A stretch of DNA of 64,000 bases. It comes from DATDPM01 sp963841995. GTDB taxonomy: Bacteria; Pseudomonadota; Alphaproteobacteria; DATDPM01. Made by a program: the position numbers and the translations under genes. Each line of letters starts with the position of its first letter. The first letter of the stretch is position 1. The notes beneath the pieces were generated by a model that had not been told where the DNA came from, ran no database searches, and saw nothing but the letters and a program-made list of their open reading frames with translations. The stretch covers positions 124,001 through 188,000 of the forward strand of contig CAWJEX010000021.1 of assembly GCA_963841995.1 (NCBI GenBank), in the 5' to 3' direction. Shown in pieces: positions 18,211 to 27,294 of the stretch.

Positions 18211-19990
18211 TCAGCCCTTGTGCTTCCCGGCTTGGCGCATGATGAACCATTGCTGGGCGACCGAGAGGATGTTGTTCCACGCCCAATAAATCACCAGCCC
18301 CGCCGGAAATCGGGCGAGCATAAATGTGAACACGAGGGGCAGGAACATGAAAATCCGCGCCTGGACCGGATCGGGCGGCGGGGGGTTCATGCGCTGCTGC
18401 AAGAACATGGTGACGCCCATGATCATGGGCCAAGCGCCGATCAGGAGAAGCGCCGGCAAGGAAAACTCGTGATTCAAAAGCGTCACGTGAAAATGCGCAG
18501 GATCCCAAGGGATCAATCCAAAAAAATTCCAAACATCGGTGGGGTCGGGGGCCGAGAGATCTTTGACCCAGCCGTAAAATGGCGCATGGCGCATTTCGAT
18601 GGTGACGAACAGCACCTTGTACAGCGAGAAGAACACCGGGATCTGAATGAAGATCGGCAAACAGCCGGCCGCGGGATTCACTTTCTCGCGCTTATACAGC
18701 TCCATCATCTCTTGATTGAGACGCTGGCGATCGTCCGCGAAGCGCTCGCGCAGTTTCAGCATCTCGGGCTGCAGCGCCCGCATTTTTCCCATCGCCCGAT
18801 AGGAGCGATTGGCCAGCGGCAGGAACAGGAGCTTGATGACGACGGTCAGCGCCATAATGGCGAGGCCGAAATTGCCGAGCCAGTCGTGGAGATAATTCAG
18901 AATATAGAAAAACGGTTTGGTCAAAAAATAGAACAGCCCGAAATCCACCGCGAGGTCCAAGCGGTCGATTTTTTCGGCGCTGCCGTAATGATCGAGCAAT
19001 CGCACTTCCTTGGCACCGGAGAAGAGCCGGCTCACATATTCGCCTTTGTCGCCCGACGCAATGGATTGGGCATCGGCCAAGAAATCGGTTTGGTAGCTAT
19101 CGACGCCCGCATCGCTCCAATATTTGAAACGCGCGTGCGCCCTGACCGACGGGTCGGGCACAACCGCGGCAAGCCAATATTTGTCGGTGAAGCCGAGCCA
19201 GCCGCCGCTTGTTTCCAACTCGACTTGCTGTTTCTCCTGGAGGTCCTTGTAACCGACATGGCGGTCGCCGGCGAACCATGGATTGCTGTAAAGGTTGCCG
19301 TCCAGATACCCAATCGGCCCTTCATAGAGGATCGAATAGCCGAGAAGTCTTCGGTGTACCGGTCCGTAGGACGCGCGCATAGGGCGAAAGCGTTACCGGG
19401 TTGGCGCCGTGATTTTCGACGCCTTGCGTTACCGTGAACATGAAGTTCTGGTCGAGCGCGATCGTGCGCGAGAAGACGAGGCCTTGGCCGTTGTCCCAGG
19501 ACAAGGTCACGGGCTGATCCGGCGTCAGGGTGTCGTGATCGGCTTTCCACAGGGTATCCGGCCCCGGCACGGCAATTTTCTCATCGGATTTGGTGACCCA
19601 GCCGAAATCGGCGAAATCGGCGTTTTCCGTGCCGCTTGGAGTCAGCAACTGCACTTCCGGGCTGTCGGGATCGATGGTGTCGCGATAATTGACGAGATCG
19701 ACGTCGTCGATCCGCCCGCCGATTAGCGCGATCGACCCGGTGATGCGCGACGACTGGATTTTAATCCGCGGACTTTTGGCGAGAGCCTCGTCTCGGCTCA
19801 GCGGCTTGGCGGCCACTGCCGTCGGCGACGGAGCCGCGGCCGGAGTCGACGGCGGCGCAACGGCTGCTTGCTGCTGTACCGCCAATTCGCGTTGATGCTG
19901 CATGCGCGGCATTTCGACGAAGAATTCCCAGCCGAACAAGATGGCGGCGGAAAGAATAACGGCGACGATGAGATTTTGCCGATTATCCAT
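18211..19990 (-). CDS. yidC: Membrane protein insertase YidC, frameshifted
   Basis: Inserts and folds inner-membrane proteins, alone or with SecYEG. The ATG at 19990 opens a signal-anchor (NLIVAVILSAAILFGWEFF), a Pro/Ala linker and the periplasmic domain typical of Gram-negative YidC. After the frame break come the C-terminal transmembrane core (FGLAIMALTVVIKLLFLPLA), the cytoplasmic loop with Arg-rich helices, VNPAAGCLPIFIQIPVFFSL and the final helix LVIYWAWNNILSVAQQ. The frames join near 19343 if one base is removed (ACTTCTCGG to ACTCTCGG restores PKTLGYSILYEG), giving 593 codons. YidC is essential, so an error is likelier than inactivation. Confidence 0.92.
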
Positions 19991-20255
19991 GGCGGCACGA
20001 TGGCAAATGGGTGGATTGAGCCTCGGGCACCGGATCGTATCCGGCAGCGCCCCAGGGATGGCACCGCAGCAGGCGCGATATCGTCAGCTTGATGCCGGTC
20101 GTCGCTCCGTGACGCTCGATCGCCTGGCGCGCATATTCCGAGCAACTTGGCTCGAAGCGGCAGCTCGACAGCAGGAACGGCGAAATCGTCAATTGATAGA
20201 ATCGAATGAGACCGCGAAAAATCAGGCCGAGCGGGAGTGTGGGTTTTCAACTCAT
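19983..20255 (-). CDS. yidD: Membrane protein insertion efficiency factor YidD, in-frame TGA at codon 3
   Basis: Small membrane-associated protein that helps YidC-mediated insertion. The coding frame from the ATG at 20255 reads M-S-stop and then continues as a normal YidD: LIFRGLIRFYQLTISPFL, CRFEPSCSEYARQAIERHG, LLRCHPWGAAGYDPVP. The conserved RFYQL segment is upstream of the only other plausible start (TTG at 20192), so truncation would remove part of the family core. The TGA at 20249-20247 could be a C-to-T miscall (AGTCGA to AGTTGA). It overlaps the rnpA stop by 4 bp and the yidC start by 8 bp. Confidence 0.8.
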
Positions 20256-20626
20256 GATGCGCGCTCGCGTTCCTGCCGGCCCCGCTCTCGCGCCGGCCCC
20301 AATTTGCGCAACGCTTCCGTCAAATCGTTCAAGAGATCGGCATAGGGCCGGTCCAGGGTTTCGCGCCGGGCGATCAAGACATAGTCATGGCCGGGAAGGG
20401 CGGAGCGCTCCAACACCTCGTGGACGGCGGCACGCAGTCTACGGCGCGCCCGGTTACGGGCGACCGCGGAGCCGATCTTGCGAGTAGCGGTGAAGCCGAC
20501 ACGCGGATTATTCATGCCGTCCGGACGCTTTGCAGTTTGGAGGATGAGGCCAGGTCTGACGCATTTCTGCGACGCCGCGGCTACTCGCAGGAAGTCGGCG
20601 CGCAACTTCAGGCGCCCGAGTCCCAT
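20252..20626 (-). CDS. rnpA: Ribonuclease P protein component
   Basis: Protein subunit of RNase P, which trims the 5' leader of tRNA precursors together with the catalytic RNA. The 124-residue basic protein has LRADFLRVAAASQK at the N terminus, RVGFTATRKIG, and the RNP-binding stretch AVARNRARRRLR, then a normal C-terminal helix. It starts 14 bp downstream of the rpmH stop and overlaps yidD, the standard rpmH-rnpA-yidD-yidC arrangement. Confidence 0.95.
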   Translation of the reverse strand: MGLGRLKLRADFLRVAAASQKCVRPGLILQTAKRPDGMNNPRVGFTATRKIGSAVARNRARRRLRAAVHEVLERSALPGHDYVLIARRETLDRPYADLLNDLTEALRKLGPARERGRQERERAS

Positions 20627-20639
20627 GCAAGCGCTCCGG

Positions 20640-20774
20640 CTAAGCCGAAAGGCGCTTGCGGCCCTTGGCGCGGCGGCTTGAAAGCACCCGCCGACCGCCT
20701 ACGTCCGCCATCCGCGCGCGAAAACCGTGCCGGCGCTTGCGAACCAGTTTGCTCGGTTGGTAGGTGCGTTTCAC
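20640..20774 (-). CDS. rpmH: 50S ribosomal protein L34
   Basis: Small, very basic large-subunit protein. The 44-codon gene begins with GTG at 20774 and encodes KRTYQPSKLVRKRRHGFRAR, then a Gly/Arg-rich stretch and SSRRAKGRKRLSA, matching L34 over its length. ACGGAG lies 8 bp before the start. A near-consensus promoter lies about 35 bp further upstream. Confidence 0.97.
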   Translation of the reverse strand: MKRTYQPSKLVRKRRHGFRARMADVGGRRVLSSRRAKGRKRLSA

Positions 20775-20815
20775 GAATAGAACTCCGTTGCCTGGAACCA
20801 AAAGGAGAGGCCGCG

Positions 20816-20844
20816 TGTATACGGGTTTGCTCTTTCCAAGTCAA
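20816..20844 (-). promoter_or_regulatory. Promoter of the rpmH-rnpA-yidD-yidC operon
   Basis: On the minus strand, -35 TTGACT (20844-20839) and -10 TATACA (20821-20816) are separated by exactly 17 bp. The predicted start near 20809 gives a leader of about 35 nt before the rpmH GTG. This is one of the best vegetative promoters in the window, as expected for a ribosomal protein operon. Confidence 0.75.
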
Positions 20845-21127
20845 TGACCGAAGTCAGCCGTCGGCCCCCGATTTTGGGCACTTTTCCGCGGTTTTCCGCG
20901 GGATTCGCCGCGTGACCTAAGCCGGCTCCCGGAGCCCTGCAGCCGGCGGTAAATCTCACTCGAAGGTGAAGAAAGGTGAATAGGGGGCTTTGGACCCCCA
21001 TGCTACATAGCAATGGCGCGTCATGGCTTGCTTTGCCGCCCAAGCTTGCCGCCCCCCTCCCCGTGGCGGCGGCCTCTGTCCGGGGAGGGGGCTTTGAAAG
21101 GGATTGGTCCTGAATAGCCCCGTATCC
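20845..21127. other. Intergenic region upstream of rpmH and the TVP38 gene
   Basis: With the rpmH promoter and leader, about 350 bp separate the divergent genes. I looked for DnaA boxes because rpmH-rnpA sits beside the origin in many bacteria and saw no cluster of TTATCCACA-like sites. There is an imperfect GC-rich hairpin near 21050-21095 (CCCCTCCCC with GGGGAGGGG) that could be a terminator or spacer structure. No gene was found. Confidence 0.4.
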
Positions 21128-21859
21128 ATGAACGAGACGACGAAAAAGCCACCCTTGTCGCCGTTGCGGCAATTCCTGCCGCTTGCAGTCCTCATCGCCG
21201 GCCTCATCGCCTTCTTTGCACTGCGCCTCGACCGGTATCTTTCGCTTTCGGCTTTGGCCGAGAACCGCATGATGCTGCTCGACTGGGTGACGAAATCGGG
21301 GGCTCTTGCGCCGCTGGTTTTCATCGCCCTCTATGCGGTGGTGGTTGCAACCTCGGTGCCGGGCGGGGCGGTGATGACGCTTGCCGGAGGCTTTCTGTTC
21401 GGCACCGCTCTGGGCACGGTTTATTCGGCGTTGGGGGCTACGATCGGCGCTGCTGCGGTTTTCCTGGCCGCGCGCACGGCGCTCGGCGAAATCTTATGCG
21501 CCAGGGCCGCGCCCTTCCTGCGCAAGATGGAAGCGGGATTCCGCGACAATGCGGTAAGCTACATGCTGCATCTCCGCCTGATTCCGCTGTATCCTTTCTG
21601 GCTGGTCAATCTCGTGCCGGCGCTTCTGGGCGTGCCGTTTGCGGTCTATATCGCGACGACGGCGATCGGCATCTTGCCGGGCACCGCCGTTTACAGCAGC
21701 GTCGGAAACGGGCTTGGCGCGCTGGTGGATGCGGGTCAGATGCCGGATCTTCACGTCATCTTTAAACCGTCCGTGTTCGGACCGCTTTTGGCGCTGGGCC
21801 TGCTGTCGCTGGTGCCCGTTTTTTATCGGAAGTACAAGGCCCGCCGCGAACGCGCATAG
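21128..21859 (+). CDS. TVP38/TMEM64 (VTT-domain) membrane protein
   Basis: DedA-superfamily inner-membrane protein; relatives are implicated in lipid scrambling or transport, but bacterial substrates are unknown. The 243-residue product has about six hydrophobic segments. The VTT signature lies in VATSVPGGAVMTLAGGFLFG, with the reentrant-loop region LRLIPLYPFWLVNLVPALLG. The ATG at 21128 is used; an in-frame TTG at 21104 is possible and has an AAAGGGA stretch just before it, so the start is uncertain. It is followed 31 bp later by a MerA/Lpd-like flavoprotein, a pairing seen in other proteobacteria and cyanobacteria. Confidence 0.87.
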   Translation: MNETTKKPPLSPLRQFLPLAVLIAGLIAFFALRLDRYLSLSALAENRMMLLDWVTKSGALAPLVFIALYAVVVATSVPGGAVMTLAGGFLFGTALGTVYSALGATIGAAAVFLAARTALGEILCARAAPFLRKMEAGFRDNAVSYMLHLRLIPLYPFWLVNLVPALLGVPFAVYIATTAIGILPGTAVYSSVGNGLGALVDAGQMPDLHVIFKPSVFGPLLALGLLSLVPVFYRKYKARRERA

Positions 21860-21890
21860 CGCATCCGGTTCGGGAACAGGGGGTCCGTCA

Positions 21891-23312
21891 ATGCGGCATA
21901 TTGCGGTCGATATCTGCGTTGTCGGCGCGGGCTCCGGAGGCTTGAGCGTTGCCGCGGCGGCAACACAGATGGGCGCGTCCACCGTCCTCATCGAAAAAGC
22001 GAAGATGGGCGGCGATTGCCTCAACTACGGCTGCGTTCCCTCGAAATCCCTTCTCGCCGCGGCGCATGCGGCAGCCTCGGCGCGCAAGGCCAAGCAATTC
22101 GGCGTCGAATGCGGTTCCATTTGGGTCGACGGGCCGCGGGTTTACGAACATATCCGCGGCGTTATCGCCGCGATCGCACCCAACGATTCCGAGGAGCGTT
22201 TCGAGGGCTTGGGTGCCACCGTCATTCGCGCGCCGGCTAAATTCGTCGGTCCGTCGGAAGTGGAAGCGGGCGAATTTCGCATCACCGCCCGGCGTTTCGT
22301 CATTGCGACCGGATCGTCGCCGGCAATTCCGAATGTTCCCGGGCTCGATCGGATTCCCTTTGAAACCAATGAGACGATTTTCGATCGCGAGAGTTTGCCG
22401 CGCCATCTTCTGATTGTCGGTGGCGGCCCGATCGGATTGGAGATGGCCCAGGCCCATCGCCAATTGGGCGCGGACGTGACCGTTCTCGAGCGGATGACGA
22501 TCCTGCCCAAGGACGATCCGGAATTGACGGCAATCCTCCGTGATCTTCTGATCAAAGACGGCATTCGCATCGTCGAGAATGCCGTGATCGAAAATGTGGA
22601 GAGCTCCGGCTTCGGGATTGCCGCGCGCCTGCGCGTCGATGGCCAGATTGAGACCGTCGAAGCCAGCGATCTCATGGTGGCGGCAGGACGGAAGCCCACC
22701 GTCCACGGGTTGGGCCTGGACGCCGCCGGGATCGAATATTCGCCGCAGGGGATTTCGGTCGATGCCCGGCTGCGCACCACCAACAAGCGGGTCTTTGCCG
22801 TCGGCGATGTGGCAGGCCCTTACCAATTTACCCACATGGCCGGCTATCACGCCGGAATCGTCATTCGCAATGCGTTGCTGCGCCTCCCCTCCAAGGTGGA
22901 TTACCGGGCGGTGCCCTGGGTCACCTTTACGGAGCCGGAGCTAGCCCAGATCGGCCTTTCCGAATCCGAAGCGAGGGCTCGACATCCCGAAATTCGAATT
23001 GCCCGGTGGTCGTTCCACGAAAACGACCGGGCCCAGGCGGAGCGCCTGACCGACGGTCTGGTCAAGGTCATCGCGACCCCGCGCGGCCGCGTGCTGGGGG
23101 CCTCGATCTTGGGGGCCAGGGCGGGGGAGCTCATCCAGCTTTGGGGCTTGGCAATCCAGCAAGGGCTGAAATTGAGCGCCGTCGCCCGCATGATCGCCCC
23201 GTACCCGACCCTGGGAGAGGTCAACAGACGGGCGGCGGGCAGCTACTATACGGCGGCTCTGTTCGGACCGCGGCTGCGCCGTCTCGTCCGCTTCCTCGCC
23301 AAATTCGGTTAA
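21891..23312 (+). CDS. FAD-dependent pyridine nucleotide-disulfide oxidoreductase, MerA/Lpd-like
   Basis: Class I flavoprotein disulfide reductase, 473 residues. It has an FAD-binding DICVVGAGSGGLSVAAAA, the redox-active disulfide GGDCLNYGCVPSKSL, an NAD(P)-binding HLLIVGGGPIGLEMAQAHR, and VFAVGDVAGPYQFTH before the dimerisation domain. True lipoamide dehydrogenases end with a HPHPT..E motif carrying the catalytic His-Glu pair; here the region reads IAPYPTLGEVNRRAA, without that His. The C-terminal Cys pair of mercuric reductase is also absent. It is therefore neither a standard Lpd nor MerA, and its substrate is unknown. The TVP38 gene lies just upstream, probably in one operon. Confidence 0.85.
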   Translation: MRHIAVDICVVGAGSGGLSVAAAATQMGASTVLIEKAKMGGDCLNYGCVPSKSLLAAAHAAASARKAKQFGVECGSIWVDGPRVYEHIRGVIAAIAPNDSEERFEGLGATVIRAPAKFVGPSEVEAGEFRITARRFVIATGSSPAIPNVPGLDRIPFETNETIFDRESLPRHLLIVGGGPIGLEMAQAHRQLGADVTVLERMTILPKDDPELTAILRDLLIKDGIRIVENAVIENVESSGFGIAARLRVDGQIETVEASDLMVAAGRKPTVHGLGLDAAGIEYSPQGISVDARLRTTNKRVFAVGDVAGPYQFTHMAGYHAGIVIRNALLRLPSKVDYRAVPWVTFTEPELAQIGLSESEARARHPEIRIARWSFHENDRAQAERLTDGLVKVIATPRGRVLGASILGARAGELIQLWGLAIQQGLKLSAVARMIAPYPTLGEVNRRAAGSYYTAALFGPRLRRLVRFLAKFG

Positions 23313-23393
23313 CCTCGCCACCCCTCAATATGGACCGGTCCGTCTTGCTCCCCCGGAATAGTCCTTACGGCGGGATTTAACCACCGGCGGTGC

Positions 23394-23399
23394 TATAAT
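23394..23399 (+). promoter_or_regulatory. -10 element placing transcription start at the kinase ATG
   Basis: A perfect TATAAT ends 7 bp before the histidine kinase ATG at 23407, and no Shine-Dalgarno sequence fits between. Transcription would start at or within a base or two of the A of the ATG, predicting a leaderless mRNA. The -35 region is weak. Confidence 0.5.
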
Positions 23400-23406
23400 T
23401 TGCATT

Positions 23407-24846
23407 ATGGCGGCGAAAAATGGCCCTCTTCCGAAGCGGGCGCTCGGGCTTTCAGCCCGGCTTCTCGTATTCACGATTTTCTTCGTGATGCTGAGCGAAG
23501 TTGCGATCTATGTGCCGTCGATCGCGCGGTTTCGCCAGCAATATCTCCAGGAACGGCTCGCCGATGCGCATCTCGCCACGATTGCGGTTGAGGCGGCGCC
23601 CAGCGACCAAGTCACTGACGAGTTGGCGATGAAGCTGCTCGATCAAGTGGACGCCTACGGCATCATGCTCAGCGGAGCGGGAATGGCAAAGCGCGCGATC
23701 TACCGCAAAATGCCGCCGCACGCGGATATGGTCGTGAGTCTCGACGACGACAACGCTTTCGATCTGGTCGCGGATGCGTTCGACACGCTGAAGCAACGTC
23801 ACAATCGCGTGTTGCGCGTCATCGGCTACTCGCTGCAGGAGGGGCGCGCGGTGGTCGAGGTCGTGCTGGATGAAACGCCGCTGCGTCTCGCCATGTACAA
23901 TTACTCGGCGCGGATTTTGGGACTCTCGATCATGATCGCGTTAGCAACGGCGACGCTGGTCTTCATCAGTCTGCAATGGATGATGGTGCGCCCGATCCGG
24001 CGCTTGACCGAGAACATGGTCGGTTTCCGGGCTGACCCCGAAAATCCCGCACAGATGATTGTGCCAAGCGGCCGGCGCGATGAGATCGGTATGGCGGAGC
24101 GAGAGCTCTCGATCATGCAACGGGACTTGCGAACGGCGCTGGCGCAACGGGGGCGTTTAGCGGCGATTGGCACCGCGGTCGCCAAGATCAGTCACGACCT
24201 TCGCAATATTCTTCAGACCGCGAGCGTGGTTTCGGATCGGCTTGCGGCGGTCAACGATCCGGAGGTTGCTAAGATGGCGCCGCGCCTCGTGCGGTCAATC
24301 GACCGAGCCATCGATTTATGCCGCCAGACGCTCGATTACGCTCACGACGCGCCGCCAGCGCCGCGGCGGAGCGTTTTTCCGCTTCGCGGACTCATCGACG
24401 AGGTTGCGGCGGATCAGTCCCTGGCCAACGGCACCGAAATCCGATTCGAAACCGATTTTACGGCGGATACCGAGATCGCGGCCGACCGCGATCAGTTATT
24501 CCGCGTGCTTGCCAATCTCGCCCGCAATGCCATTCAGGCCGGTGCCAGCATCGTGCGCGTGACGGCGATGGATCGCGACGGCTTCATCGATATCACGATT
24601 TCCGATAACGGGCCGGGATTGCCGGCCAAGGCGCGCGATCATTTGTTCCAGCCCTTTATCGGTTCGACCAAGCCGGGCGGTACGGGTCTCGGCTTAGTGA
24701 TCGCGCGGGAAATCATGCAGGCCCATGGCGGCGACATCATTCTGGTCGAGACGTCGGAGAACGGCACGGTGTTTCGATTGTCGCTGCCGGTCGCCAAATC
24801 GGGTTCGGCTATTGTCGTCGTCAATCGAGCGGCCGCCCATTCGTGA
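23407..24846 (+). CDS. Membrane sensor histidine kinase
   Basis: Two-component sensor of 479 residues. A first transmembrane helix (LLVFTIFFVMLSEVAIYVP), a periplasmic domain of about 140 residues, and a second helix (ILGLSIMIALATATLVFISL) lead into a HAMP linker (RPIRRLTENMVGF). The HisKA box is KISHDLRNILQTASV, and the ATP-binding domain has NLARNAIQAGA (N box), DNGPGLP (G1) and GGTGLGLVIAREI (G2). No partner response regulator is adjacent. The periplasmic domain resembles nothing I can name, so the signal is unknown. The gene appears to be transcribed from its own promoter at the start codon. Confidence 0.9.
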   Translation: MAAKNGPLPKRALGLSARLLVFTIFFVMLSEVAIYVPSIARFRQQYLQERLADAHLATIAVEAAPSDQVTDELAMKLLDQVDAYGIMLSGAGMAKRAIYRKMPPHADMVVSLDDDNAFDLVADAFDTLKQRHNRVLRVIGYSLQEGRAVVEVVLDETPLRLAMYNYSARILGLSIMIALATATLVFISLQWMMVRPIRRLTENMVGFRADPENPAQMIVPSGRRDEIGMAERELSIMQRDLRTALAQRGRLAAIGTAVAKISHDLRNILQTASVVSDRLAAVNDPEVAKMAPRLVRSIDRAIDLCRQTLDYAHDAPPAPRRSVFPLRGLIDEVAADQSLANGTEIRFETDFTADTEIAADRDQLFRVLANLARNAIQAGASIVRVTAMDRDGFIDITISDNGPGLPAKARDHLFQPFIGSTKPGGTGLGLVIAREIMQAHGGDIILVETSENGTVFRLSLPVAKSGSAIVVVNRAAAHS

Positions 24847-24951
24847 CTGAATCCGCGGCTTGAGCGGTGGGGTTCGTTCGTAATTGTCTAGGACAGAACG
24901 CCTCGCCCGCGATTGCCGTGGTGCCAGGGCGTTGTTGCGAGGAGGGTGGGC

Positions 24952-25406
24952 ATGCTTGCCGGTATCGTCGCCTCGACCATCCTGGTCGGTCTGACACTGC
25001 TCGTCCCCTACGAGATCCTGCGACTTGCCTGGGCGCTGCTGCCGTCGCTCCCTTTCCCGGTGCGCCTCAGGGTCGTCTTCATCTCTTTGCGGCATTCCTC
25101 GCGCACACCATCGAAGTCCGGCTTTAGGCGATTGCGTTTTACGTCTTCGTCGACCTATTTCAGTTTGCCAGCTTCGGCGGCGGGGTGATGGCGGACTGGC
25201 GCGACTATGTGTATTTTTCCGCGATCACCGATGCCTCGCTCGGCCTCGGCGACGTCTTCCCGTTGGGCCAAGCGCGGCTGTTGACCGGGGTTGAGGCTCT
25301 GAACGGCCTGGTCCTGATCGGTTGGTCGGCCTCCTTCACCGATGTGATCATGAAGAGATTGTGGCCGCTTCATATGGGCCGTCATGGTCGGAGCAAGGAT
25401 GATTAA
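24952..25406 (+). pseudogene. Two-TM potassium-channel-like protein, disrupted
   Basis: An ion-channel fragment with a GAGGAGGG ribosome site before the ATG at 24952. The first membrane helix (GIVASTILVGLTLLVPYEIL) is in one frame. From about 25085 the homologous reading continues in another frame (FAAFLAHTIEVRL, then AIAFYVFVDLFQFASFGGGV), interrupted by TAG at 25125-25127. It goes on through ITDASLGLGDVFP, which resembles a channel selectivity filter, and a second helix to the stop at 25406. One frameshift and one nonsense codon in about 150 codons make function unlikely unless both are errors. It sits between the kinase and panB. Confidence 0.65.
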
Positions 25407-25536
25407 CGAATTATTCGGGCTTGCGGACCCAAGCTTCGGCCTTATGTAACGGGTACCGGCTTTCTTTGGCCGGGCATTTTGCAGTACACAATCTGCCGTA
25501 TCGGGGCGGTGCCTTTCCCGGTCAGGAGATAAGCCG

Positions 25537-26415
25537 TTGAGCACGATCGGCCATATCCGCCGTATTTCTGTTCCTGAAATCGCCGCCCGCAAAGGTGGCG
25601 ACAAAATCGTGTGCCTCACCGCCTATAACGCGGCGATGGCAAAGATCCTCGATCCCTTCGTCGATCTTTTCATCGTCGGCGATTCGCTGGGCATGGTGCT
25701 CTACGGGTTCGAGACCACGCTTCCGGTGACGCTCGACATGATGATTCTGCATGGTAGCGCCGTGGTCCGCGGCTCCGAGCACGCCTGCGTCGTCGTTGAT
25801 CTTCCCTTCGCGACCTATCAGCAATCGCCGCGCGCCGCGTTCAAAGCCGCCGCGCGGGTGATGGCCGAGACCGGCTGTTCCGCGGTGAAGCTCGAAGGTG
25901 GCATGGAAATGGCGGAGACCGTGGCGTTCTTGGCGGCTCGCGGGATTCCGGTTTTGGCCCATGTCGGATTGCAGCCGCAGTCGGTTATGAAGACCGGCGG
26001 CTATCGCGCCCGCGGCAAGAGTGAAAAAGAGGCGACGCGGGTTCTCGCAGATGCGCGCGCCATCGCCGACGCCGGCGCCTTCGCCCTGGTGATCGAAGGC
26101 ACGATCGAATCGGTGGCGCGGCGCATTACTCAGGACGTCGCCATCCCGACCATCGGCATCGGCGCGTCGCCGGCTTGCGACGGCCAAGTTCTCGTCACTG
26201 AGGACATGATCGGCTTTACCCAAGGCGTGGCTCCACGCTTCGTGAAACGCTATGCCGACACCGGCCGCGAGATTGCCGCAGCGGCAGAATCCTTTGCCCG
26301 CGACGTGCGCGAGGGCAAATTCCCCGAGCCGGGTCATTGCTACGGTTCGGGGCGCGAGGCGCCGGCACCGTTGCGCAAATCAGCAAGCCGCCGCGCCGGC
26401 GGAAACGAACCATAG
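25537..26415 (+). CDS. panB: 3-methyl-2-oxobutanoate hydroxymethyltransferase
   Basis: First committed step of pantothenate synthesis, using methylene-tetrahydrofolate. A TTG start at 25537 has AGGAG 8 bp upstream. The 292-residue protein contains KIVCLTAYNAAMAKILDP, LFIVGDSLGMVLYGFETTLP (metal-binding Asp), CSAVKLEGGMEMAE, the catalytic Glu in LVIEGTIES and TIGIGASPACDGQVLV. panC follows 24 bp later, so the two make a panBC operon. Confidence 0.96.
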   Translation: MSTIGHIRRISVPEIAARKGGDKIVCLTAYNAAMAKILDPFVDLFIVGDSLGMVLYGFETTLPVTLDMMILHGSAVVRGSEHACVVVDLPFATYQQSPRAAFKAAARVMAETGCSAVKLEGGMEMAETVAFLAARGIPVLAHVGLQPQSVMKTGGYRARGKSEKEATRVLADARAIADAGAFALVIEGTIESVARRITQDVAIPTIGIGASPACDGQVLVTEDMIGFTQGVAPRFVKRYADTGREIAAAAESFARDVREGKFPEPGHCYGSGREAPAPLRKSASRRAGGNEP

Positions 26416-26439
26416 CGGCCGGCCTCAATCCCGCTTGCG

Positions 26440-27285
26440 ATGGAAACGCTCCGACGCGTATCGGAAATCCGTGGCTTCGTTGCCGCATCGCGTGCGCAAT
26501 CCGCGAGCATCGGATTCGTTCCGACGATGGGCGCCTTGCATGCCGGGCATCTGGCTCTCGTTCAAGCGGCCCGCGCGCGATGCCAGAGCGTTATCGTCAG
26601 TATTTTCGTCAACCCCACGCAATTCGGTCCGAACGAGGATTTCGCGACCTATCCCCGCGACGAAGCGGGCGATGCGCGAAAGCTTAGCGATGCGGGCGTC
26701 GATGTCCTCTATATGCCCGACGCCTCGGAAATGTACGGGGAAGGCTTTTCGACCTCGGTCCGGGTCAAGGATCTGAGCCAGGGATTGTGCGGCGATTTCC
26801 GCCCGGTGCATTTCGAAGGCGTGGCGACGGTCGTCACCAAATTGCTGCTGCAGGTTCTTCCCGACGCCGCGTTCTTCGGCGAAAAGGATTACCAGCAATT
26901 GCAGATCATCAAGCGCCTCGTCCGCGACCTGAACATTCCGGTACGGATCGAATCGGTTCCCACCTTGCGCGAAGGCGACGGCCTAGCGCTATCCTCGCGC
27001 AATCTTTATTTATCGCCTGACGAGCGGAAGATTGCGCCGAGCCTTTATCGAATCCTGAAATTGACGGCGGAGGACATCCGCGGCGGCCAGGCGGTTAAGG
27101 CCACGGTCGAGCGGGCTATCGCCGATTTGCGGGTGGCTGGATTCGCGAAAATCGACTATCTCGAAGTCCGGGATGCGCAATCGCTGGAGCCGGTCGCCAA
27201 GCTCACCCGTCCGGCGCGACTCCTGGCCGCGGTATGGCTCGGCCGCACCCGTCTCATCGACACCGTTGCAATCGAGACGCCATAG
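26440..27285 (+). CDS. panC: Pantothenate synthetase
   Basis: Joins pantoate and beta-alanine with ATP via a pantoyl-adenylate. The 281-residue enzyme has the nucleotidyltransferase HIGH-like motif GFVPTMGALHAGHLALV, VSIFVNPTQFGPNEDF, FFGEKDYQQLQIIKRLV, and LALSSRNLYLSPDER (KMSKS-like loop). It ends 9 bp from the stop of convergent gpt. Confidence 0.96.
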   Translation: METLRRVSEIRGFVAASRAQSASIGFVPTMGALHAGHLALVQAARARCQSVIVSIFVNPTQFGPNEDFATYPRDEAGDARKLSDAGVDVLYMPDASEMYGEGFSTSVRVKDLSQGLCGDFRPVHFEGVATVVTKLLLQVLPDAAFFGEKDYQQLQIIKRLVRDLNIPVRIESVPTLREGDGLALSSRNLYLSPDERKIAPSLYRILKLTAEDIRGGQAVKATVERAIADLRVAGFAKIDYLEVRDAQSLEPVAKLTRPARLLAAVWLGRTRLIDTVAIETP

Positions 27286-27294
27286 CCGCGAGGG

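Noticed and set aside
20775..21127. Chromosome origin next to rpmH-rnpA
   Set aside because: No DnaA-box cluster or AT-rich unwinding region is visible, and no dnaA, parAB or gid genes are adjacent.
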